Source of the DNA: Apostichopus japonicus
Taxonomy: Eukaryota > Echinodermata > Holothuroidea > Aspidochirotida > Stichopodidae
Assembly (NCBI RefSeq): GCF_037975245.1
Contig: NC_092571.1
Span: 16,981,917 to 17,045,916, forward strand
DNA length: 64,000 bases
Direction of reading: 5' to 3'
Shown here: positions 48,401-60,400 of the stretch, in pieces
How the letters are laid out: each line of letters opens with the position of its first letter
Position numbering within the stretch: the first letter of the stretch is position 1
Translations under genes and position numbers: made by a program
Notes under the pieces: generated by a model
Seen by the model: the letters and a program-made list of their open reading frames with translations, nothing else
What the model was told of the DNA's origin: nothing
The model's database searches: none

Positions 48401-51400
48401 AATTACTGATGAACTTTAGCTTACAGAAGCTTATCCCTCCAAAAGTAGAGGAGGTTTTTTTTTGCAGTGCTGCATCAACCTGCAGCCTCCACTCGTGACA
48501 ATTTTCAAATCGTGAAAGAAAAAAGGGAATATTTTAGAGGAGTATTTATTGCCGGAATCACAGGAAGTTGTCACATTTAAAGGAAATTTATGAAGAGAGG
48601 AAAAAAAAGACGAAAAAAAAAAATAAATAATAATAATACTGGTGGGAGAAGAAGGCTTAAGGAAATTTATAGACACCAGATTAAACTATAAATAGGACAG
48701 AAATATCACACCTGGTTCTATTTTTTCTGTTTCTTTCTTTTTCTTTTTGTCGTTTTCCAAAGTGGTACATGTTTACTCAGGGAGCCACAGCCCCTGGACA
48801 AGGGTTGATCAGAAGTCAAGGAAAGTGCAGAGTGATATTTGCTATATATACTCAGACATGTATGTTGAAGCTAGAGAGTTCATTCTACTACAGGCAGCCG
48901 ACACAGATGGAATAGGCGTTGTTAATAGAAAGCATAGTTCATTCTTAGGTCAGTTTATGTATTAGTCAAAAGACCAACAAATAGTTCTTTCTGTTCACAG
49001 TAGAGAGTGGAAGACCCAAGACAAAGACAGAAGATGGGATAATGGATGGAAGATTAGATTCTTTTTAAAGCAGTTTTTATTGTACCGTTTTTTTGGTCAA
49101 ACTTTTTTCTTTTTTCTTTAAAGGCATTGAAGACTCGCCTCAGAGCGTGTGCGGCCATTATGAAAAAGTTCAACTTTCCGTTGCTTGCAAGTGACGTTTT
49201 GTTCGTGTCGCTACAAAATGCAGACAGTACAGTAATGAAATGTGATACCTTGTTATCTTTAGCTGGACCTGAGATGTCCATCACTGTATTGTTTGTACAC
49301 TGTGCTGTGGGTATTGACTGCAGCTGTATGTACTGACTGTACACTAGTGTCTAATTACCGATGGTAGCAAGCTGTGTGTGTGTATTTTCTGGGATCCATG
49401 GTGGTGTCTAACACTTCTGTTACCTCATTCTAAACTAGGTCAGATTACCGGCATTAGACGTTTCTTTTTGCGCGAGTCTTCACACCCTTTAAACCAAATT
49501 TCAGGACCAATTAAGTCTTGGCTTGTACCTTTTGTCAAAATGCGGCGAGATTCAATCGATACAAAATCTCAGAGGCCATGACAGTGCGATTTTGCTAGTA
49601 GCTACTAATAGTCTAAACCACCATTAACTACACGACATTGACATGTCGATCGATTGTAGGGTAACATCTCGAGAAAATCTCAAAGCTCACCAGTTTTTGG
49701 ATAAACTACGAACGGGGGAGGTGTTACCTGTCTCCATCTTTGACAACAAAAGTTGGTGAAAAGCTGGAAAACCAGGAATTGGAAGATTCGCATGGATAAT
49801 AAAGTCCATGATTTGAAAATGTTCACGTTTAGTCAATTTTTTATTGGGGGGGGGGGTAGAGGGAGGGGGGTGGTAGAAATGAGGAGGGGAGAGTGACAGG
49901 AAACGACTGGTTGCTAAGGGTGTTCCCATGAAGCGCCAAATGGGTATAAACTAGTTCCACTCTGAACATGGTAGAGCAAGTCCATGATTTGAAAATGTTC
50001 ACGTTTAGCCAAATTTTTATTGGGAGGGGGGGGGGGTGGTAGAAATGAAGAGGGGAGAGTGACAGAAAGTGACTGGTGGCTAAGGGTGTACCCATATAGT
50101 GCCAAATGGGTATATAAACCAGTTGCACTCTTAATAGGGTAGAGCAAGAGTGCTAAACTTTGTGAGAAGGCATTTATGTATATAAGAAAGGTGAGAAAGT
50201 GTGCCAGAAATTTATGTACATTTGAAGAATAGATATCTCCAGATCCAGCAGACGGCATGCAAAACTGCTGCTTTAACTGGAAAAGGCCCTATAGGCAATA
50301 AATATTTGGATCTGAACTCATAATAAGATATCATTTTGTCTTAGAAATGGGAATTCAGATCTGGGTCACATCAGTTTCCAGCTAAGGTGTTGGCAGTGAT
50401 CTCAGGGGGGGGGGGGGGAATGTGGATGAATCAGCCTTTGGAAGGACTGACACCCTTGATTCAATGTTTTCTACAGATGGAAGAGATTTGATTCAGAAAC
50501 CTCCTGTTATCAGAAAAGAAAAAAAAAACATCACTGGCGTAAGAACCCACTTGATTGATGAGAATGTATAAGACAAAACAGATTGTTCGGGAATGGGGAA
50601 TGGGAAGGGGGAAGGGGGAAGGGGGAAGGGGAAGGGGAGGAGACAGAGATCAAATATGGGCTAAAATGTTACATATTTTTATATGCTGATTAGATGGGAA
50701 AAATTATTTATTTTTGCTACAAGGAGATGGGAAGATAGGAGCGATGTAAAACACTAGGTATCGGAAGCATATATATATGCTCAAAGGTTGGTTAAAAACA
50801 TTAAAAAAGAAGTGCATTTGTTGATTTGACATCCGTGACACTAGGACAGGATAAAGTTTCATAATCTCAAACTTGTGAGAGACCCTACTTATGTCAATAA
50901 TTTTATCATCAACATGGTATCACAGACAAAACATGGATCAGAGGATAACATGAGTGTAGGTTTCTCTGGATTTAGTTAAGGTATTGGATATCCTTGAAAG
51001 AAGGAGAATAACCATGAAGGAGGCAGGAGGGAGGATATGCATGAAGGAGGCAGGAGGGATGATATTAATGAAGAAGGCAGGAGATCCATGAAGCAGGACG
51101 GAGGATATCCATGAAGGAGGCAAGAGGGATAATATCCATGAAGGAGGCAGGATATCCATGAAGGAGGTAGGATATCCATGAAGCAGGAGGGAGGATATCA
51201 ATGAAGTGGGCAGGAGGATATCACTGAAGGAGGCAGGAGGGATGATATTAATGAAGAAGGCAGGAGATCCATGAAGCAGGACGGAGGATATCCATGAAGG
51301 AGGCAAGAGGGATAATATCCATGAAGGAGGCAGGATATCCATGAAGGAGGCATGATATCCATGAAGGAGGCAGGGAGGATGATATCCATGAAGGAGGCAG

Positions 51401-54400
51401 GATATGCATGAAAGAGGCAGAAGGGAGGATATCTATGAAGGAGGCTGGATATTTATGAAAGAGGTGGGAGGGAGGATATTTATGAAAGAGGTGGGAGGGA
51501 GGATATCCATGGAGGCAGGGAGGATGATACCCATGAAGGAGGCAGAAGGGAGGATATCTATGAAGGAGGCTGGATATTTATGAAAGAGGTGGGAGGGAGG
51601 ATATCCTTGAAAGAGGCAGGAGGGAGGATATCCATGAAGGAGGCAGGAAGGAGGATAGCCATGAAGGAGGTAGGATATCCATGAAGGAGGCAGGAGGGAG
51701 GATATCCATGAAGGAGGCAGGAAGGAGGATAGCCATGAAGGAGGTAGGATATCCATGAAGGAGGCAGGAGGGAGGATATGTATGAAGGAGGCAGGATATC
51801 CAAGGAGGTGGGAGGGAGGATATCCTTGAAAGAGGCAGGAGGGAGGATATCCATGAAGGAGGCAGGAGGGAGGATATATATGAAGGAGGCAGGATATCCA
51901 TGAAGGAGGTGGGAGGGAGGATATCCTTGAAAGAGGCAGGAGGGGAGGATATCATTGAAGGAGGCAGGAAGGAGGATATCCACGAAGGAGATAGGAGGGA
52001 GGATATTCATGAAGGAGGCAGGAGGAAGGATATCCTTGAAGGAGGCAAGAGGGAGACATCTGATGATATGGATAGATCAAGCTAATTATATGCAAATGAA
52101 TGTAAGTCCATCCTAGTGCAAGCACCATGCCTTAGGATTGGAGAACAGTCCTGTAACAGGCTGTTATATGTATCCACCTGTAAAGCATTAGCTGAAGGTG
52201 GCCTAAAATGTGGAATGGAAGATGGATGGGTGGGTGGTGGGAGAGGATGGATGGGTGGGTGGTGGTTGAGAATGGGTGTCAAGCGAGATGGCTGATGGGG
52301 AAGGAAGGATGGTTGGAAGGAAAGATGGCCCTTTATTTGCCATCATCATCATCATTGCAGCACTAGGGTAGAACATGGACAAACTTTCAGAGAGCCATGT
52401 GCTTATCAAATTCGTTGATTTGGATTTGTTAGAGAGAAGAAAGAATAAAAAAAAAACAGGACAGCTGCTACAATACAGAGAGATGCCATGGGATGATCCA
52501 AGGTGTCTGTCATAAGAATAAACATCAAATTGTTACTTCCCAAGGCAAATTTATGGGAGACGGAAGTTCTAAGTTTATTTGAATGAGAGGACCTGGGAAT
52601 CATCTCAACTACCCGCTTCAAAAAATAATCTATGTTGACCACTTTTTGTCATGTGAATCTCTTCTTTCTCATGTTAATCTCTTCTTTCTCTTGTTAATCT
52701 CTTCTTTCTCATGTATTGTTAATCTTTTTTTTCTTGTGTTTATCTCTTCTTTCTCATGTTTATCTCTTCTTTATCATGTTAATCTCTTCTTTCTCATGTT
52801 TATCCCTTCTTTCTCATGTTAATCTCTTCTTTCTCATGTTAATCTCTTCTTTCTCATGTTAATCTCTTCTTTCTCATGTTAATCTCTTCTTTCTCATGTT
52901 AATCTCTTCTTTCTCATGTTAATCTCTTCTTTCTCATGTTAATCTCTTCTTTCTCTTGTTAATCTCTTCTTTCTCATGTATTGTTAATCTCTTCTTTCTC
53001 ATGTTAATCTCTTCTTTCTCTTGTTAATCTCTTCTTTCTCGTGTTAATCTCTTCTTTCTTGTGTTAATCTCTTCTTTCTCATGTTAATCTCTTCTTTCTC
53101 TTGTTAATCTCTTCTTTCTCGTGTTAATCTCTTCTTTCTCATGTTTATCCCTTCTTTCTCATGTTAATCTCTTCTTTCTCATGTTAATCTCTTCTTTCTC
53201 ATGTTAATCTCTTCTTTATCTTGTTAATCTCTTCTTTCTCATGTTAATACCTTCTTTCTCATGTTAATCTCTTCTTTCTCATGTTAATCTCTCCTTTTTC
53301 ATGTTAATCTCTCCTTCCTCATGTTAATCTCTTCTTTCTCATATTAATCTCTTCTTTCTCATGTTAATCTCTTCTTTCTCATGTTAATCCCTTCTTTCTC
53401 ATGTTAATCTATTTTCTCATCTTAATCTCTCCTTTCTCATCTTAATCTCTTCTTTTTCATCTTAATCAGTTATTTCTCATGTTTTTCTATTCTTTCTTCT
53501 TTTCATTAATTATATTGTTCTTTACTCATCTCTTTTCTTTTTCCTTTTCTTTTCCTCTCTTTTTTCTCACTTTTGTTCTGTCCTGTCTCTTTCTTATCTA
53601 TAATCTGTAAATGTCTTTATCAAATTGAGGCTACTTTGTCCTCTTTCTTTACAGTCACTAGCCTCGTTAACAGTATTTCTGATTTCTAATATCCTTCATA
53701 CTATGCTACTTTACTACTGCACTGCGTGAAATGTCTTCCTCTGTACGATTATATAAGATATAAATTTGAATTGAAGAATTGAAGTGTATTAAAAAATTTC
53801 AGAACCTAAACATGAAACACTTGTACATTAAGTAGGCTTTGATCCCATATCAATCAAATATAAAAAAAAAAGAACAAGTCGAAGATTTGAGAGAAAACTG
53901 AAAAAGAGTTAGTATTTTGTGTTAGCTTGTGACCTAGCAATTCTAGCATTATTCTAACATTACTGTGTAACATCACACATATGTATACTGTAGTTGGATA
54001 CTGTACAATCTAAAACATACATATCTGTGATTATAACTAAGCAGTTCATATAATCCTTCTTGGAAGAAGGGAGATTTTGCAATATACCCTACTGTAGTTT
54101 CCTGACAAACAGCGATTCAAATAGGGCAAGATTAAGGTGGATCAAAAGTGATGCATGACTCTCTCTTTAGTGTTTGCAATTCCCCATGAATTTTTTTTAA
54201 TGTAAATACAGACAAAAGAAAAAAGGTCACCTTCAGGCTTTCATCCATTAATTGGATGGTCAATTGGTCAACCACTTATACTCCATGGGGGGTTTAAGAC
54301 TCAAATTAAGTTCCTGGAAATATACACTGTGTGGCCTCAAACAGGGTCAGTCACTGAATGGCACCCTTGGACATAATAGAAATATTGACTGAACCACAGC

Positions 54401-57400
54401 AGTAAGAAATGACAGGTACACCCATGTTAGACAAACATTGCCAAAAAATATTCTTTTAAATTGCCATTCAACTGTGAACTTCAACCTTTTTATTTTGGCT
54501 TAAGGAACTGCTGTTCAACAGAATTACAACTATATATGTACCAATCCAAAACTCAACAGAATAGGGATATGCACAGGATTTCAAAGGTGGGATGAGAGGG
54601 CAGGGGGCATGGGCGGGGGAGGGGGTGGAGGAGGAGAGGAAGATACCAAATTCCAGTTTCCCCCCTGACTGGATTTGGTAGGGGCATGAACCTTCATGGA
54701 CGTGCTGTAGGCTAATCTACAAATTTTTTGAATGAGCTGGTATGGCTGTGGGGTTGTTGTGACTGCGTGGTCCCTCGGCAAGGGATCTGGGGGGGGGGGT
54801 GGAGGTCCTGCCCTAGAATAAAAATTCAAACTTTATATATATATATATCAACTGGTGCACTCTGAGGCATATTTAGACTGTAATAAGTTAGGTATAAATG
54901 TGAGGTTGTGCTAATGAATACTTTTGAATTAAAAAAAAGAAAATAATTCGCCTCTGAACATTTCCCCAACTGCAACACATTAAACAATTCATTTATGATC
55001 TCATACTCCACTGACACTAGCGATGGCTTTATCCGTTCAATGTGCTTACTGTTTTGGATGACCTGAGATCACTTTGAAGAAAATAAACAAACATTTTGAA
55101 TGGTGTGGTAACCTGACAGGGAGCCTAGAAAAACAACCACTGGTAGAAAAGCAAGCACCAGAAGCAACGACAAACATACCACCAACACTATCCTTCTTCC
55201 ACATACCCCCACCTTCCCCCCCCCCTCCCTCTCTCTCCAAACCATGTCACCCATATCTTCATGAAATACAAGATAATTTAGAAGGGAAGTTTCTTAACTT
55301 CCATTCAAGCTTTCAAATTACATAAAAATATCTATACATGTAAAACTTTAACAAATGCAGAGCTCTGCCCTATTGACTTTTGGAAAAAGTTAATTTTTTT
55401 TTTGTCTGATTTCCTGGCACTTTTCAGGAGGTGACCCATTTATATCAGATGTCTTCTAAACTTTATCTGACAATTGACATACACATGACCTTATATTCCT
55501 GCTGCTAAGTAAACACAAGAGTAAGATCTTCTTCATGCTGGTAGACAAAGAGGGAGAAGAAAATCCAAAGTCCTGAGATGAACAAAAAAACCAAGAGAGA
55601 CTTTTCTGAGTCAGTCTGACTAAACTCAACTGTGGAGGTTTCCAGATTGACAACAACTGGTTATTTACATCAAATTCAGATAGTAACTAAATACCCCATA
55701 ATATTGTAAATTGGTATCACCCTCAAAAGCCGGCACTGTTCAACTTACACATCTGAAGATTTGAGAGAAAACTGATAAAGAGTTAGTATTTTGTGTTAGC
55801 TTGTGACCTAGCAATTCTAGCATTATTCTAACATTACTGTGTAACATCACACATATGTATACTGTACTTGGATACTGTACAATCTAAAACATACATATCT
55901 GTGATTATAACTAAGCAGTTCATATAATCCTTCTTGGAAGAAGGGAGATTTTGCAATATACCCCTACTGTAGTTTCCTGACAAGCAGCTATTCAAATAGG
56001 GCAAGATTAAGATGGATCAAAAGTGATGCATGACTCTCTCTTTAGTGTTTGCAATTCCCCATAAAATTCCAGGTTTCCAGATTGACAACAACTAGTTGTT
56101 TACATCAAATTCAGATTGCATTGCAACTAAATATCCCATAATATGGTAATTTGGTAAATTGGTATCCCCCCCCCCCCCTAATAGCCAGCACTGTTCAACT
56201 TACACATCTCTCCTACAGTGTATATCCTTTTTTTTTATTTTATTTTTTTTTATTATTTATTATTTTTTTTTTTAAACCCTACAGTGACATACTAACCGTG
56301 TGTGTGTAAACCTGTTTGGGTACCAAAACTATCAGTTGGGAAAGACAGGGACAAAAAAAACTTTTGTTGGAGCATGCCCCTAAATTCCATGCCCATATCC
56401 TTCTTCTGGGGCACTACCATCAGCATCATATAATGACAGCAATTTTTCTTGCCTTTTTTTTTTCTTTTTTGACAGGTTTATTTTATGTTAATTCTTAGCC
56501 AGGGACTTAAGATTACACATCCGTTTGTTATCAAAACAAAAATTGATGACTACTACAAATCCCGATAAAATGGTCTCTCACTGTGATTTCAAGAGCTGAA
56601 CAAGTACAGTAAGCCTAGTTAAAAGCTGTTTATCAACATCATCGGAATTCTGTTTGAACACTCCATGTACATTTCCAAATAAGGCTTCTAGTTACTTAGA
56701 AAACGATGTAAACAAACATCTGTTTGCCCCTGCCTGTCAGATCTGTAAAACTATTTCAGAATGGGAAGCTCCAAGCCCCTAATGATATGGAGTCCATCAA
56801 GAGCTCACAAAAGTTAAAGTTTGACCTTAGAAGACATTTTCACATACCACAGAAGCAAAGGGGGGTCCCTTCACATATTATTGCTACTACTACTAACTGC
56901 TACTACTACCAGAAATACTCATGGTTGAAGTTAACACACCTGTGAGAGCAGTGGCGGAGCTAGGGGTATTGGTCAGAGGGGGCGGGAATGGTCTGTAGGG
57001 GGGCGCTTTCGACACTAAGCGGAGCGCCACCACAGGTTGGCGCATAGCGTACAGAAATTTTTTGAGTAAAGATACTCCCTAGATAGCAGGAAATGACCCT
57101 TTCCGGGCCTTGCTATTAATTTGCAGATAAACGAAGAATAAATAGGTGCCATTGCCATTTTGTCAGAAAATTACACCAACAAAATGTGACAAATGTCAAT
57201 AGGTAGATGAGAGCGCAACAAAAAAGTCAATAATCGCGAATAAGTAAAAAGTAGTAAAAAGCTGAAAAGGGCGCCAGCAGTCCATTTGAGTCCGTCAGGG
57301 GGGGGCATCCGCCCTCCCCCCCCCCCCGACTGTATGGACGCTTCGCCACTGTGTGAGAGGTGTAACATTAGTAGTGAAATTCAGACAGCAAATAACAAGG

Positions 57401-60400
57401 GGGTACTTCAAAACAGAACAACCACTTCATATTTCAAGAAATTCATGTACAGATGTAACAGGAGTTCAAGTCTCCAAGTAACCATAAGAAGTGTTACAGA
57501 GGCACTGTTCTCAGAAAAACAACTGAAAAAAACAACAACAAGAACAGAAAGTACAGAGGAAAATATTTATTTGTTGACCCAACTGGTGTTTGGTGTTTCA
57601 TAGGTGTTTTGTGTTTACTGATGGTGTTTTACTGATGGTGTTTAACTGAGGGATTCAATATATCAGAGAGCATGAGGTAGTGTTGGTATCTCTCGACTTT
57701 TTTCAACATCAACAACAACAAACATCAACACACAACGTTTATGTGCAGAGGTTTTATTGGTGTTTGGTGTTTTATAGGTGTTTGGTGTTTTATAGGTGTT
57801 TGGTGTTTTACTGATGGTGTTTAACTGATGGTGTTTCACTGAGGGATTCAATATATCACTGAGCATGAGGTAGCTGTTGGTATCTCTTGGCTTTTTTTAA
57901 CATCAACAACAACAACATCAACACACAAAGTTTATGTGCAAGATGAATAGCAAATATGGACAGATGTGGACACATCGAGGGTGAGCTTAATTACCTCCCA
58001 GAGGGAAAAACCCTCTTGCATTCCTCAAATGTGAACAAGACCTTTAAGATAATCTCTTACAGATACAATATGAACAGAATGGGTTCACAGCTGCAAGAAA
58101 TGCTGTAAATATGGACAATATTTAAACCACAAGAAATATTAGAGTGGCCCCTTTCTCAGAAAAAAAAACAACAACAAAAACAAAGCATGAACAGAAAACC
58201 AAAACAAAATGAAAATTACGGAAAAAGGAATCGATTTTTAAGACCCAGTTGGTTTTTACTAGTGTTAAATTCATTTGCAGATTTTCAATGTACAATGAGC
58301 ATGTGGAAGCAGTTTGGTATACGCCTTAACTTTTTTGGCAGTTATACATCAGACACACACAACTGTTTATTTCCAAAGACGACTGTATTAGTATCTCTAA
58401 CTACTTGATTTTATATCAACAATCAATGTGACCCTTTTTCACACACATGCTTAAGGCTCTCTCTTTGTGTCATTGATACACCACCTGTTCTCAAATGTGG
58501 ATGCATCCAGGGTCAGCTTTATTGCTTCTGTGAGAGAAAACTTTACCCTCACCCACCCCCCCCCCCCCCTGCACTGAAAAAGTAGTACCTCTACAGTATA
58601 TCTTGGGTTCAGTGATCTCTATGCAGCTAATTATGGGAAGCTAGTTCATGTTAAGTTTAACCGATAGAGCATGCACGCTTGAAAGAATGAAAAAACAAGC
58701 ATATATGTAGCCTTGGCAAGACTAGCTCAAATTTGAGAAAACAACACCATAAGGAGGAGGAGGAGGAGGAGGAGGGGTTTCCATGAGTTCATCCTCTATA
58801 TACATTTATCCACACTCCTTTATGTTGACCTCTCTATAGGCCCTCCATGTACCCAGTCGCTCAAACCCCTGGCAAAAGTTGTAATACAAGTGGAAGAATT
58901 AATGATACCAGAACCCCTGGATACAGCCAATGATAACTTTTATACTCCTACAATGATGTTATATATTTTTTCCTCTTTGGCTTGTTATCTGCTGTCAAGC
59001 CTTTGTCACACTTTGCCTTCTTCTGAGAAAACTAACCCTTTTCCATTCATTGCAGCTAGAATAGGGTCAGAGGTGAACAGCAGTTAATAGCTAGTTTATG
59101 AAAGTCTTTGCCAAAATATTGGCAAGGTGCTCAACATTACACCACAGGTGAGCAATGCCCGTAATTGAGGGCTGACTACATGAACCCTGAGAGGTAGTTT
59201 TTAAAGGTAAAGGCGGTCTGGAAGAAAGGAGTTGTATAAAAAGAATCACTGTGACATCTGAGCAGGGTCACCAGTACACCTTTAACCACAAAATATTATA
59301 GAAAAAAAAATATATAAAAAAATATGATCACAGGTTTTTATCCATGATCAGTCTCGAGGTACATTTCTGTGACACACAATGTAACATTGATCTTTTAAAG
59401 ATAAAACATTCCACACTGTTAGACCGACACCCCATTTAAAAATCTTGCCTTTCAACTCTCAAGAGATATGCTTGATTGAATATAACCCTAGTTTGACTGG
59501 GTAAACTATCCATTAATGAGGCTTACTCCAAAAGTGGACCACAGTGGGTGGACTGTGATGTCATCACATTAGTTTGACTATGTGGGTAAACTATCCCTTA
59601 CGGAGGCTTACTCCAGAAAGTGGACCACAGTGGGTGGACTGTGATGTCATCACAGTAGTTTCTTCAAAAGCTCTATTTGATGACACCTGCCACTGCCAGA
59701 TTTTCAACAACAAAAAATCATCTCTGCACTAAAAAATGCTATTAGGGTGTGGTTTTGACCTGGACATGCAGAAAATGTTGAAACAAATTTTGCTAACTAA
59801 AAGAACATTTCTCAGAGTTAACAAATAAATAACCAGCCATGGTGTATATTACAGGTTGTCAAGCCTCTCCAAAAACTACAAAACCTGTGTTTTGTTTCGT
59901 AAACCTACTATTACAGGACTTAGATGACAATGTTGATACTAAAAGAGCTAATATAAAACTAGTGATGAGTTTATTTTGAAGGAATGAAGGGTCTGACAGA
60001 CAAATGCAAACTGGCTTTCCCATACAGCTCTTCCTGTCCTTCAAAAAGCCACAAATAGTCCCAAAGGTCCTTAAATAATGACCCTGACAGACACTTATAC
60101 CAAAGATGAATTCTCTTGATGCTTTTCACCTGGGTATTTCCCTTACGTTTCCCTTTTCCTGACTGTACATACCATATTATAGTCTAACAAATTCGGGTTC
60201 CAAATTTGTATTATGTATATAAATATATATTAAAAAAAATGACCAAGGGTGTACAACACATGATGACATGGACAAAGCACAAAAAATTATATTTCAAAAA
60301 GTATATTTCATACCCGCCTGTGTCCGTCTTCAGCGAAGAAGTTTTATAGTAAACCATTTGTATGAATTTTTCACTGCATAAATTAACACTAGATATTTTG

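Noticed and set aside
50938-52010. Several - strand frames of 60-150 codons rich in Pro, Ser, Ile and Leu
   Set aside because: They are produced by the 27-bp minisatellite, whose unit is divisible by three. Codons follow the repeat, not a protein family.
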